A DNA stretch of 64,000 nucleotides from Scandinavium vulneris_A (GCA_046518185.1 JBKGRZ010000002.1:310001-374000), one strand, 5' to 3'; shown: positions 51,128 to 60,502, counted from the stretch's first letter. Made by a program: numbers and translations. Notes: generated by a model from the letters alone, not told the origin.

Positions 51128-52507
51128 TCACTGAAAATTTTTACGGAAAAACCAGTGGGTACAGTCGAAAGCGGCCCCACTCGTCGGATCGTGTATCTCA
51201 GGTAAAAAAGCGAAACTCGGCTGCAGACCCAACCAGCAGTGCGACTGCATTTGCGCAGGCCAGCAGTCATCAAGGCTTTTCGCCTGTCGGTAGTGCTCAA
51301 GCAGCGTCGGAATATAGGAACCGTTGACCGCATACGCACATCCGCAGCCAGCGTCCAGGACACGCGCCACGCCGGGTAGCGCCTTTAGAGGAGAAATGCT
51401 GTTGTAACGCGCCCCCAGCAGCACCACCTGCCAGTCAATATGCGGCAGACGCGTCAGCAGCCGGTTGACCGTTGCCAGGGACATCTCTTTACGCACAAAC
51501 TTCGCACCGGCATCCAGCAGCAGCACGCTGCTCCACTGTTCACGCAGTGCCTGCTCAAGCACCTGACAGTGTCTGTCGAGTTCGCTGTGCATCGGATCGT
51601 ATGCAAACGGCACCAGCAGTTCTTCCTTCAGACCCAGCGAAACCAGAGACCGCAGCTGCGCCGCCAGCGTTTCGGGTTGGCGGGGATCGTAAAGCACGGC
51701 GACCCGGCCAAATGCCTGCCACATCACGGACGCGCTCAGAGGCGCCTGACTTAACCGCCGATAGTGGCTGAGCAGGTTGCGATCGGTGACGAAATCTTCC
51801 AGCGTGAGATCGACGGGTTGTGAAGAACCCAGCACGAAATCCTTATCGTACGTATTGGCGCTATGGGAAATACATAAAATCGCCTGGCGCGGATCGATCT
51901 GTTGGATAGGCGTCGTAAAGTTGTTCAGGAACGCCTGCTCTTCCGCGAGTGTCGCCGTGTCTTCATAGCGATGATTTTTAAGGAAGTTACGGTGATAACC
52001 GAACGTACCGTTAAGCGCATGACGTTCGCCAAACGCGTGGGTACGGTAGATTTTATCGAGATGGCTATACCAGATATAAATGGTATCACTGCCGGAAAAC
52101 AGCGCGTTGTTGTTCTGCATCGCCGCAACCTGCATGCTGATTTTATTCGGCGGATAATAGTCATCATCATCAAAGCAGAGGATATATTCCCCCTTCGCCA
52201 TCTCGTTGAGCATATTGCGTTTTTTGCCAAGATCGAGACGTTCCGGACTATGCACATAGCGTACGTTGCACGATGCCGAATCGACCATCATGTCGATCAG
52301 CTCCTGGTTGCTGCTCTCTGAGTCATCCAGAATAATCAGCTCACGCTTGTCTGCCGGATAATCCTGATACTGGAAGATATAGAGCAGATAAGGCAGAAAC
52401 GCCCGCCGGTTCCAGGTTGGACATACCACGCTAACGAAAGGCGTTGCGTACGGCTTTTTCTGCTGCTGGCGTTTCAGCAGCGTCTGCATCAGGTTAGGTG
52501 TTGTCAT
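51128..52507 (-). CDS. Two-domain glycosyltransferase (GT2 plus GT25-like half)
   Basis: 459 residues, cytosolic. N-terminal GT2 domain (about 22-230): FVSVVCPTWNRR, LIILDDSESSNQEL and the metal-binding YILCFDDDDYYPPNK with DxD near residue 117. The C-terminal half (about 265-459) resembles GT25-type folds (SVLLLDAGAKFV, WQVVLLGARYNS, GCAYAVNGSYIPTLLEHY), but the acidic catalytic pair is replaced by L-D-A-G, so it may be degenerate. Lies between fliJ and the FliB-like gene in the fliE operon; 4-base overlap if the GTG start of the latter is used. A role in decorating lateral flagellin is inferred. Confidence 0.72.
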   Translation of the reverse strand: MTTPNLMQTLLKRQQQKKPYATPFVSVVCPTWNRRAFLPYLLYIFQYQDYPADKRELIILDDSESSNQELIDMMVDSASCNVRYVHSPERLDLGKKRNMLNEMAKGEYILCFDDDDYYPPNKISMQVAAMQNNNALFSGSDTIYIWYSHLDKIYRTHAFGERHALNGTFGYHRNFLKNHRYEDTATLAEEQAFLNNFTTPIQQIDPRQAILCISHSANTYDKDFVLGSSQPVDLTLEDFVTDRNLLSHYRRLSQAPLSASVMWQAFGRVAVLYDPRQPETLAAQLRSLVSLGLKEELLVPFAYDPMHSELDRHCQVLEQALREQWSSVLLLDAGAKFVRKEMSLATVNRLLTRLPHIDWQVVLLGARYNSISPLKALPGVARVLDAGCGCAYAVNGSYIPTLLEHYRQAKSLDDCWPAQMQSHCWLGLQPSFAFLPEIHDPTSGAAFDCTHWFFRKNFQ

Positions 52508-52508
52508 C

Positions 52509-52952
52509 TTATCGCTGCCGTCTTGCCTGTTGTTGCCTCAGCCAGCACTGGGCCGAAAGTGCATCTGTGTTTTTCTGATCGCGACGATCCTGCGCCAGGC
52601 GCTGATCCGCACGCCGGGATGCCAGCACCAACTCCAGGCTTTTTTCCCGACGGGACTCTGCCAGTAAATTGCCCTGTAACTTTTGAGCCTCTACGCTCGC
52701 CAGGGCCTGCTCCTGTTTTTGCCAGTCGATCACTCGCTGAATATTACGTTTATAGACCGACTGGTTGCTCAGCATCACTGCACCGCCCTGGACTTCCTGA
52801 ACCGTGTGAGTCACCAGATTCGACAGCGCGTGAATGTTCTTCTCCAGCCGCTGACAAAGCTGATGCTGAGAGGCCAGTCTGGCACTAAGATCCTGTACCG
52901 CGCGATGGCGCAGCGTCTTGAGTTGCTCAAGGGTTGAAATCAGTTTTGTCAT
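52509..52952 (-). CDS. fliJ: Flagellar export chaperone FliJ (LfiJ)
   Basis: 147-residue coiled-coil protein that sits in the centre of the export ATPase ring. High content of Q, R, L and A in heptads throughout. Starts 6 bases after fliI. Similarity is weak, as usual for FliJ, so position carries much of the call. Confidence 0.85.
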   Translation of the reverse strand: MTKLISTLEQLKTLRHRAVQDLSARLASQHQLCQRLEKNIHALSNLVTHTVQEVQGGAVMLSNQSVYKRNIQRVIDWQKQEQALASVEAQKLQGNLLAESRREKSLELVLASRRADQRLAQDRRDQKNTDALSAQCWLRQQQARRQR

Positions 52953-52958
52953 CGTGAA

Positions 52959-54278
52959 TTATCCTGCCTGCGCCAGTATGTTCAGGTCGGTAATGGTTTT
53001 TTCGAGTGGGGCGGCATCCTCAACTTCCTGTTGCAGGAAACGAGCGATCGCTGGCGAAAGGTTGACCGCTTTGTCGGCCAGCGGATCGGCCCCGGCCACG
53101 TAGCCTCCCAAGGGAATCAGCGGCTTAATACTTTGGTATTCGGCATAGAGCTGCTTGAGCGTGCGGGCAGAGCGCTGATGTTCCCTCTCCGTCACCTGAC
53201 TCATGCAGCGGCTGATGGATTGCCCAATATCGATAGCCGGATAGTGACCAGCCTCTGCCAGATGACGTGACAGCACAATGTGGCCGTCGAGCACGGCACG
53301 GGCGCAGTCCACAATCGGGTCCTGCTGATCGTCCCCTTCCGCCAGTACCGTGTAAATCGCGGTCATCGAGCCGTGGCTTTCGCTGTTCCCGGCGCTTTCA
53401 ACCAGTTTTGGGATCAGGCCAAACGCCGACGGCGGATAGCCTTTGGTCGCCGGAGGCTCACCCAGTGAGAGGGCTATTTCACGCTGTGCCATGGCATAGC
53501 GTGTCAGGGAGTCCACCAGCAACAGAACGTCTTTACCTTTGTCGCGATAGTAGCTCGCGATGGTGTGACAGAGTTCAGTGGCTTTAATACGCATCAACGG
53601 TGACTCATCCGCAGGGGCGGCCACAATCACCGATTTTCGGCGTCCGGCCTCGCCCAGCGAATGCTCGATAAACTCTTTGACTTCGCGTCCACGCTCGCCA
53701 ATCAGGCCGACCACCACCACTTCGGCCTGGGTGTAGCGGGTCATCATCCCAAGGAGTACGCTTTTCCCGACCCCGCTGCCAGCCATCAGCCCCACTCGCT
53801 GGCCTTTACCGATCGTCAACAGGCCATTAATGGCCCTCACCCCCACATCAAGCGGAGCGTCAACCGGCTGGCGTTTCAGGGGATGCACCTGCGGTAACTG
53901 TTGCGGTAATACGGTATCGCCGGTCAATTTGCCTTTATCGTCGATAGGCTCACCCAGGCCGTTAACCACCCGCCCCAGCCACTGATCGCCAATCAATACC
54001 CCCTGCTGCTTGTCCGCGGGATAAACGCGCGCCCCGGCCATCAGCCCGGCGGGTTGCTTAAAGGGCATCAGGAAAGTCACATCCCGATCAAACCCGACCA
54101 CCTGCGCATCGATCAGTTCGCCTTCGGCCCCCTCAACCTGGCAGAGCTGTCCCACGGCCAGTCGGCATCCAACACACTCCAGCAGGATCCCGGCGACGCG
54201 TACCAGCCTACCCGCCACCCGCGCCAGATTGATGTTCTCAAGTGAGCGAAGGACCTGTTCAAAATGGGTATCACTCAT
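52959..54278 (-). CDS. fliI: Flagellum-specific export ATPase FliI (LfiI)
   Basis: 439 residues. F1-beta-like ATPase with Walker A GSGVGKSVLLGMM near residue 168, the VGLIGERGREVKEFIE signature, Walker B VLLLVDSLTRYAMAQREI (in pieces) and PPATKGYPPSAF. Powers the flagellar type III export machine with FliH and FliJ. Overlaps fliH by 8 bases. Confidence 0.97.
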   Translation of the reverse strand: MSDTHFEQVLRSLENINLARVAGRLVRVAGILLECVGCRLAVGQLCQVEGAEGELIDAQVVGFDRDVTFLMPFKQPAGLMAGARVYPADKQQGVLIGDQWLGRVVNGLGEPIDDKGKLTGDTVLPQQLPQVHPLKRQPVDAPLDVGVRAINGLLTIGKGQRVGLMAGSGVGKSVLLGMMTRYTQAEVVVVGLIGERGREVKEFIEHSLGEAGRRKSVIVAAPADESPLMRIKATELCHTIASYYRDKGKDVLLLVDSLTRYAMAQREIALSLGEPPATKGYPPSAFGLIPKLVESAGNSESHGSMTAIYTVLAEGDDQQDPIVDCARAVLDGHIVLSRHLAEAGHYPAIDIGQSISRCMSQVTEREHQRSARTLKQLYAEYQSIKPLIPLGGYVAGADPLADKAVNLSPAIARFLQQEVEDAAPLEKTITDLNILAQAG

Positions 54279-55017
54279 CGTGCGATTCCGGCAACAGGTT
54301 CGCGCTTAGGGCATCCATACACTGATCGAGACGATGCTGGCACCCTACGTCCATTTCGGTGGTGTTAGTGATAACCCGGCACTCTCCGGGAGGAAGATCG
54401 GGATCGGCCGTTAGCCCCCAGTACGCCACTTTTTCAGGCTCTGCCTCGCTGATGCGGCGATGCTCTTCACTGTTCAACAGCACTTTGACCTGCTCCGGCT
54501 GCTGAGGCAGCGCGCTGAGTGCTTCCTCCACCAGCGTCAGGATCTGCGTCGGATGCAGGGTCAGTTCGCAGCGAATAACCTGGCGAGTCACTTTCTCTAC
54601 CAGCTGTAGCAACTCTTCACGACGACGCTGTTCATAGTTCGCCATGAAGGACTCCATCGAGGCGATGATGTTGTCCAGCGGATGGGCCGCGTCAAGAAAC
54701 TGCTGCCGCGCCTGTACTTTTCCCTCTGAGCGCCCTTTGCGCACGCCCTCGTCAAAGCCCAGCCGTAGCCCCTCCTGATATCCCTCTTCCTTACCCTCTT
54801 CCAGCCCCTGAGCAAAACCGCTGTTCAGACCCTCCTGAAACCCTTGCTGTAGCTGTGCCTGTAGCGCTGCGTCGTCCATCTGATGGCGCGCATCATCGGA
54901 CGGGCTCTGCGCCGTGCGGCGTTTGCGCAGCGGCGGGAATTTATGCAGGCGCGGTTTAATCACCGCCTGTCGGCTGCTGGTCAGCGCGCTGAGAGGTAAA
55001 CTCTGTTTTTTGTACAT
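54271..55017 (-). CDS. fliH: Flagellar export stalk protein FliH (LfiH)
   Basis: 248 residues. A run of GxxxG-type repeats at about 58-97 (QEGLNSGFAQGLEEGKEEG, then YQEGLRLGFDEGVRKGRSEG) is the FliH helix signature. The C-terminal half matches the FliI-binding domain (VTRQVIRCELTLHPTQILTLV). Three bases downstream of fliG. Confidence 0.94.
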   Translation of the reverse strand: MYKKQSLPLSALTSSRQAVIKPRLHKFPPLRKRRTAQSPSDDARHQMDDAALQAQLQQGFQEGLNSGFAQGLEEGKEEGYQEGLRLGFDEGVRKGRSEGKVQARQQFLDAAHPLDNIIASMESFMANYEQRRREELLQLVEKVTRQVIRCELTLHPTQILTLVEEALSALPQQPEQVKVLLNSEEHRRISEAEPEKVAYWGLTADPDLPPGECRVITNTTEMDVGCQHRLDQCMDALSANLLPESHDE

Positions 55018-55020
55018 GAG

Positions 55021-56055
55021 TTACTCCATGGTCTGCTCGGCGAAGAGTTGCACCTGAATTTCCCCTTCTTCCGCAAGCTGGCGAACCGTGGCCATGATCT
55101 CTTTACGCACATGCTCCACACGGCTGACTGGCACAGGCCCCAGACGCGTGGTGGTGGATTGCAGTAACGACACCTGACGTTTCGGCATAACGTTGAAAAT
55201 GGCCTGACGCAGAACCGGTTCGGTGCCCTTAAGCGCCACCGCCCACTCTTCAATGGAAATCTCCTCCATCAGACGCTGAAGCGTGGCTGGGGTCTGGCGA
55301 CTGAGGATAAAGAATTCGTACATCTCCTCTTCCAGTTCATCCACCACCTCGGCATCGCGCTCGCGCAGCTGATCGAGCAACTGCTGCTGGTTGCCCGGAA
55401 TGCGGTTAACGATATTGGCCGCATGCTTGATACCCACCACTTTGGAGCCATGCTCAGAGAGCACCGCTACGCCGCGCTCAATCAGACGATCCAGCTCATC
55501 GATGACATCGCGGTTGACGTCATCCAGGCGGGCAATACGCCAGACAATTTCATCCTGACGCTCCTGCGACAACGCGCTAAGCACCCCCGCCGCCACATCC
55601 GGTGGCAGAAATGCCAGAAATACCGCCTGCAACTGAAGGTGCTCTTGCTCGATAAGCGCGGCCAGTTGAGGAATATCCACCCACTGCAGACGCGCCATGC
55701 GGTGGCGAATTTCATCCCCGTAAATACCGTTAATCACGCTGCCAGCAATCTCGCCGCCCAACGCTTTTTCGAGAATACTGCGCAGGTAGCTACGCGATGC
55801 ACCATTGATACCGCTCTGTTCGCGGTAATCATCAAAGAAGTTATTCATCGCGTGACGCGCCTGTTCGACCTTAACGCCATGCAGACGCGCCATGGTATCG
55901 CTCAGTAAAATCACCTCGTCGCGGTTCATTTTTTGCATCACTTTTGCTGCGGCTTCTTCACCGACGCTGAGCAACAGAATGGCGGCCTGTTCGAGTCGGC
56001 TGCGCCCTGCTTTTACACCACCTTTGCTGCTATTGCTTGTTGTCAGTTCGCTCAT
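55021..56055 (-). CDS. fliG: Flagellar motor switch protein FliG (LfiG)
   Basis: 344 residues (E. coli 331). N-terminal FliF-binding domain (EQAAILLLSVGEEAAAKVMQKM), middle armadillo part with the EHPQ-type region (here DIPQLAALIEQEHLQLQAVF) and a C-terminal torque domain (LMEEISIEEWAVALKGTEPVLRQAIFNVMPKR in pieces). Overlaps fliF by 26 bases. Confidence 0.95.
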   Translation of the reverse strand: MSELTTSNSSKGGVKAGRSRLEQAAILLLSVGEEAAAKVMQKMNRDEVILLSDTMARLHGVKVEQARHAMNNFFDDYREQSGINGASRSYLRSILEKALGGEIAGSVINGIYGDEIRHRMARLQWVDIPQLAALIEQEHLQLQAVFLAFLPPDVAAGVLSALSQERQDEIVWRIARLDDVNRDVIDELDRLIERGVAVLSEHGSKVVGIKHAANIVNRIPGNQQQLLDQLRERDAEVVDELEEEMYEFFILSRQTPATLQRLMEEISIEEWAVALKGTEPVLRQAIFNVMPKRQVSLLQSTTTRLGPVPVSRVEHVRKEIMATVRQLAEEGEIQVQLFAEQTME

Positions 56056-57703
56056 TGCTGTTGATCCATTGTTTCAATACTTCAGCCATACGTTCGGTTT
56101 CGTTTTCTGCCAGCATTTGCAGATATTCCACCTTGGTTTCAAGGCCAGAACTTTGCGGTGGCAGTTCAGCGTCCTGATTGAACGCCGGGCCCGGCAGACC
56201 GGTCAGGCCGGACTCTGTCGTGACCATTTCGTTTTCAATGGCATTGTTTTGCCCCGGGCCTTCAATTGCGGCCAGCTCAGCCGGTTCACGACGGCCATAG
56301 CGTTGTGCTAACGGTCGCAGCCCAAACAGGAGCGCGAGCAGGATAAGCAGGCCGATACCGCCGTTCTGCCCCCAGTACTGGATATTCGGGTCTTGCCACC
56401 ACCGCAGTTCCGGGAAGCCATCCACCGTTTTTTCAACGAAGGCCAGGCGATCCAGCGTCAGAGAGTCACCGCGCGTTTTTTCAATGCCTGCGGCGTCTTC
56501 CACCAGTCGCGTCAACGCAGTCAACTGTTCGGGCGTCATACTGGCAAGCGAAGGGGCAGACTGGTTTAATGCCACCGCGACGCGCAGTTTTTCGAGCTTA
56601 TAGCCGGGATGACGGATATGACGGATGTCACGGTCAAAGGCATATTTACGCTGCTCCTGACTGCGGCTGGAAAGCGAGCGAGGATCGTTGGTCTGCGTTT
56701 GCGCAGTCTGCTGATTCGCCTCCACGGGAGGTGTTGCCGTTGGTGCAGGCTGATTCACCGGGCGGTTGCTCAGAGAGCCTGGGATCCCCATTGCCAGTTC
56801 GTTGGTGGTATTTTCGCGTGAGATGTTTTCATCGCTGACCTGCGGCGCTTTACCCAAACGCTCCTGGGTCTCTTCCACGCTGCTCATGTCGACGGTTGGC
56901 GTCACGCTGATACGGAAGTTCTCATTACCAAACAGCGGCGTTAACAGCCTGGCGATATTGTGGGTTGTTTCGTTTTTAATCCGCTCAATAACGTCGCGTC
57001 CCTGGCGAATGTTCGCCATATTCGCGCCACCCTGCTGGCCGTTTTCTGACAGTAGATTCCCGGCCTGATCCACCACGCGCACGCTGGCAGCGGGCATCCC
57101 GGGCACGCTGCCCGCAACCAGTTGAACAATGGCCGCCACCTGCTGTTCGTCGAGGTGTTTGCCATAACGCAGCTGGAGCATGACCGACGCGCTGCTCTGC
57201 GGTTTGTTGGTCATGACAAACGAGCTGGACTCGCTCAGGCCCAGATGCACACGCGCATTTTCAACCGGATCAAGCGCCATAATGCTGCGGGCCAGTTCGC
57301 CCTCAAGGCTGCGTTTATAGCGAACGTTTTGCACAAACTGACTGCTGCCGAGCATCTCCTCTTTATCCATCAGCTCGTAGCCGTCGGGCATCACAGCGGT
57401 AATGCCTTTTGCCGCCAGCGCCATGCGTGCCCGCGGTAATGTGTTTTCCGGGACAAGGATTTGGCCGTTATCTGGGTTGATGCGATAGGCAATAGCCTCC
57501 GCCCCCAGCACCTCGACCACCTGAGCCACGGGCAGCTTTTCCGCGCTGCCATACAGCGCGACATACCCTTGGTTACTACGCCAGAGGGAATAAACAATCG
57601 CCGCAACCAGCAGCCCGCCTCCCGCCGCAATCAGCCATTGCGGTTTAAGGCGTCCAGTTGGAAGGGATAAGGCAGAAACTTTTTCTTTTAACTTAGTCAG
57701 CAC
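56030..57703 (-). CDS. fliF: Flagellar MS-ring protein FliF (LfiF)
   Basis: 557 residues (E. coli 552). Two membrane helices, about 24-44 and 440-462, flank the periplasmic ring-building domains (VALYGSAEKLPVAQVVEVLG; RYKRSLEGELARSIMALDPVENARVHLGL in pieces). A C-terminal acidic tail (MLAENETERMAEVLKQWI) binds FliG. Base on which export apparatus and switch are built. Confidence 0.96.
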   Translation of the reverse strand: MLTKLKEKVSALSLPTGRLKPQWLIAAGGGLLVAAIVYSLWRSNQGYVALYGSAEKLPVAQVVEVLGAEAIAYRINPDNGQILVPENTLPRARMALAAKGITAVMPDGYELMDKEEMLGSSQFVQNVRYKRSLEGELARSIMALDPVENARVHLGLSESSSFVMTNKPQSSASVMLQLRYGKHLDEQQVAAIVQLVAGSVPGMPAASVRVVDQAGNLLSENGQQGGANMANIRQGRDVIERIKNETTHNIARLLTPLFGNENFRISVTPTVDMSSVEETQERLGKAPQVSDENISRENTTNELAMGIPGSLSNRPVNQPAPTATPPVEANQQTAQTQTNDPRSLSSRSQEQRKYAFDRDIRHIRHPGYKLEKLRVAVALNQSAPSLASMTPEQLTALTRLVEDAAGIEKTRGDSLTLDRLAFVEKTVDGFPELRWWQDPNIQYWGQNGGIGLLILLALLFGLRPLAQRYGRREPAELAAIEGPGQNNAIENEMVTTESGLTGLPGPAFNQDAELPPQSSGLETKVEYLQMLAENETERMAEVLKQWINSNERTDNKQ

Positions 57704-57713
57704 GAGGTAAACC

Positions 57714-58088
57714 TTACAGCGGAGTATTCATCACTTCGTCGAGCGCAGTGGTGAGCTTGTTACGCACCTGCATCATGGCAGAGAAGGCCACGCTGGCCTT
57801 TTGCGACTCAATCATTGCCCCGGTCAGATCGTCGCTCTGGCCCAGCTCAATGGCTTTTTGTTTCGCCCCGGCGGAATGTTGCAGGGCATCAACATTGTCG
57901 ATGGCGCTATTCAACACCTGTGAAAACGACAGGTCGCGAGTCGCGTTGACGCCCGGCAAAGAGACGCCCGGCGCAATGCGTGCGGTCTCGCCCGTTGCAC
58001 CTGAAGCAGCAACCGCTGCGGTGTTGTGCAACCTTTCCAGCATCGCCTGTTGGCTGACGGGCATACCAATAGCGGTAATTTTATCCAT
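57714..58088 (-). CDS. fliE: Flagellar hook-basal body protein FliE (LfiE)
   Basis: 124 residues. C-terminal half is typical FliE (FSQVLNSAIDNVDALQHSAGAKQ; KASVAFSAMMQVRNKLTTALDEVMNTPL in pieces). Links the MS ring to the rod. Starts 21 bases after lafK. No sigma-54 consensus was found between lafK and fliE, so it may be co-transcribed with lafK. Confidence 0.95.
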   Translation of the reverse strand: MDKITAIGMPVSQQAMLERLHNTAAVAASGATGETARIAPGVSLPGVNATRDLSFSQVLNSAIDNVDALQHSAGAKQKAIELGQSDDLTGAMIESQKASVAFSAMMQVRNKLTTALDEVMNTPL

Positions 58089-58109
58089 TTTGTTATTCTC
58101 TTCTGCGCG

Positions 58110-59138
58110 TTACGAGTAGCATTCGATATCGATACCTTCCTCGCGCATTGACGCGAGTCGGTAACGTAACGCCCGAGGTGTAATGCCCAGGTACGCCGCC
58201 GTTTTGGACTTATTGCCGTTATGGCGTTTCAGTAATTCAATGATGTACTGATACTCCGCCATACGACCATGGAGTTTGACGTTGCCTAACGCAGATGAGG
58301 TCGGTTGCTCGCGATAGGGAGGCATCAGTTCAACGGTTGAAACCGCGGGCATGGCGGCGGGGATAGGCAAACCGAAATCTTTGGCTGTAATCTCTTCACC
58401 ATTGCTCAGGATCATGCCGCGCTGAATGACATTCTCCAGTTCGCGCACGTTACCCGGCCAGTCATAAGCGAGAAGCGCATGACGGGCTTCGTCGCTCAAA
58501 CGAATATCACCTTTGTGAAAAGCCTTATATTTAGCAATAAACCGCATAGCCATTGGAATAATGTCCAGACGGCGCTCACGAAGTGGAGTAATGTGAATCG
58601 GCACTACCGAAATTCGATAAAACAAATCCTGGCGAAAACGTCCTTCCGCAATTTCTTGCTGCAGATCTTTATTGGTTGAGGCAATCAGACGAATATCCAG
58701 TGGTATTTTTTTATGGCTCCCCAGACGCTCTACTTCCTGCTCCTGTAAAACGCGCAGTAATTTCGCCTGAAGTGCCAGCGGCATATCACCAATTTCATCC
58801 AGCAGTAGCGTGCCACCGTTTGCCTGTTCGAATTTCCCGGCAACACCTGTGACCGCACCGGTAAATGCACCTTTTTCGTAACCGAAGAGCATCGCTTCCA
58901 GCATACTTTCTGGAATAGCTGCGCAATTGACGCCGACATAGGGGGCATCTGCACCTAAGGCATTTTCATGGATGTAGCGGGAAACACATTCTTTACCCGT
59001 ACCCGTTTCGCCTGTGATGAGTACCGACACATTATATTTAGCAACACGGCGTGCTAATGAAAATACATTTACGCTTTCAGGCGCACTGGCAACAAATCCA
59101 TTTTCATTACGGACTTCATGTTCAATAACAATACTCAT
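58110..59138 (-). CDS. lafK: Sigma-54-dependent lateral flagellar activator LafK
   Basis: AAA+ enhancer-binding protein that remodels sigma-54 RNA polymerase. 342 residues: the ATPase domain begins almost at the N-terminus, with Walker A GETGTGKE at 43-50, the sigma-54 contact loop GAFTGA at 90-95 and Walker B LLLDEIG at 112-118. A Fis-type helix-turn-helix closes the protein (GNKSKTAAYLGITPRALRYRL). There is no N-terminal receiver or sensor domain, unlike most flagellar relatives such as FlrC. Two sigma-54 promoters in this window are its probable targets. Confidence 0.94.
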   Translation of the reverse strand: MSIVIEHEVRNENGFVASAPESVNVFSLARRVAKYNVSVLITGETGTGKECVSRYIHENALGADAPYVGVNCAAIPESMLEAMLFGYEKGAFTGAVTGVAGKFEQANGGTLLLDEIGDMPLALQAKLLRVLQEQEVERLGSHKKIPLDIRLIASTNKDLQQEIAEGRFRQDLFYRISVVPIHITPLRERRLDIIPMAMRFIAKYKAFHKGDIRLSDEARHALLAYDWPGNVRELENVIQRGMILSNGEEITAKDFGLPIPAAMPAVSTVELMPPYREQPTSSALGNVKLHGRMAEYQYIIELLKRHNGNKSKTAAYLGITPRALRYRLASMREEGIDIECYS

Positions 59139-59620
59139 AACAACTCACCAACATTTAAGCTAATTGTTAACCTGGAGCGCATACGGGCCTGATACGCCAA
59201 TAACAGCGCATTATAAAAAGGCAAGTATTCGATATGGGTGACGAGAATTAACCGGATATTTTTCAATACGGAAACTCATGATTGATGCGCATTATAACGA
59301 CAGCTTAGGAATTGTCTTGCTTTTAATGGGTATTAAAATCTTAATCTTTAAATTTCATATACTTACAAAATTTATTAATGAGCATCAATCATCGGGAATA
59401 ACAAATTAATAATCCCAAGCATCTTGCTTATGACATTTAAACAGCGTCTAATTCATATCCCTAATAAAGCCCGTCGAGCATGGGTGCTGGAACATGTAAA
59501 TCGTCTGACTTACAAACCAAAGCGACACGATTTCAACGAACTTAAATATTTTCTCTGCCAATAAGCAAAATTCTGACAGGTTAGCTTTTTTGCTTTTGGC
59601 GATCTTTATGCGGAAGACCT
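59139..59620. other. 482-bp region between divergent lafK and fliM
   Basis: AT-rich control region for both divergent operons. It contains a possible small gene at 59430-59564. No exact sigma-54 or sigma-28 consensus was found, which fits sigma-70 control of the first tier. Confidence 0.5.
59430..59564 (+). CDS. Possible small basic protein, 44 residues
   Basis: ATG to TAA frame encoding M-T-F-K-Q-R-L-I-H-I-P-N-K-A-R-R-A-W-V then a lysine/arginine-rich remainder ending F-L-C-Q. Codons look ordinary for the genome and the product is compact and basic, but the ribosome site is weak and no family is recognised. It sits 57 bases before fliM. Could be a regulator or chance. Confidence 0.35.
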   Translation: MTFKQRLIHIPNKARRAWVLEHVNRLTYKPKRHDFNELKYFLCQ

Positions 59621-60502
59621 ATGCAAGCAGCTTCTCAGCGAATCAGAATCTACCAACGTCAGGATCTCCCCGATATGGTAAAGCTCGATGTGAGCAAGCT
59701 TGGACGTCCCTGGCATAAACTGCCAAAGTTGATGAACGATAGTTTCGATATCTTTGATGCACGTTTAAGCATTTATTTTCTGAAAAAACTTCGCGTCAAC
59801 GTTGAGCTGAAATCGATAACCTTTGCTATCGATCAGAACTATAAAAACACTCAACTTTTTTCGACGCCGTTGGGTTCAATCGCATTTAATATTGAACGCA
59901 CATTGCTATTACAAATTCTTCACGACTATTACGGGCTGGAAAAAGAGAGCCGAAATAAATCTCTGGATATCCATCAGCCGGTAACGAAAACAGAAGACCG
60001 TTTAAAAAATAAAATTGGTCTGGATCTGACGCGGCTGTTAATTGATAAAGAAACATTCGGCCAGGACCTGGAGATTAAAAGTGACAACACCACCGTGATT
60101 AACCAATGGTCATGGTGTATGACATTCACGCTGGAAGGGTACGAGCAGGGAAGTTTTACGCTGTTATTTGATAACGCACATGTCGATCACATGCTGGCGA
60201 CACTGCGCTCCCCGGAATCTGAACACCCCTCCAGCCGTCAGGCATCGCCCACGCAGGCGCAAATTGAGCGTTTGTTCTATGGCATGCCACTGAAGCTCAG
60301 CGGGCACGTTGCCAGCCTGAATTTAACCGTAGCTCAGCTGGCGAAAATTAAACTGGGTGACATTATCCCGGTGAACATTAATGACAACGTTCCGGTATAC
60401 ATCGGAAAAGAACAGATTTTTGACGCCAAAATCGCAGAAGATCGCGGCAAGTTATTACTCTGTGAATTTAACGACAGAACCATTGAGAAGCATTATGAGT
60501 GA
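59621..60502 (+). CDS. fliM: Flagellar motor switch protein FliM (LfiM), short N-terminus
   Basis: 293 residues (E. coli 334). The C-terminal SpoA-like domain is visible (LKLSGHVASLNLTVAQLAKIKLGDIIPV, about 223-250, in pieces), and the order with fliN-P-Q-R supports the call. The N-terminal CheY-P-binding peptide (LSQAEIDALL type) is absent, and the middle domain is diverged. Directional switching by chemotaxis is therefore doubtful. First gene of the plus-strand export/switch operon. Confidence 0.87.
   Translation: MQAASQRIRIYQRQDLPDMVKLDVSKLGRPWHKLPKLMNDSFDIFDARLSIYFLKKLRVNVELKSITFAIDQNYKNTQLFSTPLGSIAFNIERTLLLQILHDYYGLEKESRNKSLDIHQPVTKTEDRLKNKIGLDLTRLLIDKETFGQDLEIKSDNTTVINQWSWCMTFTLEGYEQGSFTLLFDNAHVDHMLATLRSPESEHPSSRQASPTQAQIERLFYGMPLKLSGHVASLNLTVAQLAKIKLGDIIPVNINDNVPVYIGKEQIFDAKIAEDRGKLLLCEFNDRTIEKHYE

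Noticed and set aside
59307..59320. Sigma-54-like AGG...TTGC element upstream of fliM
   Set aside because: The spacing between the GG and GC elements is one base short of the strict N10 rule, and the -24 part is poor.
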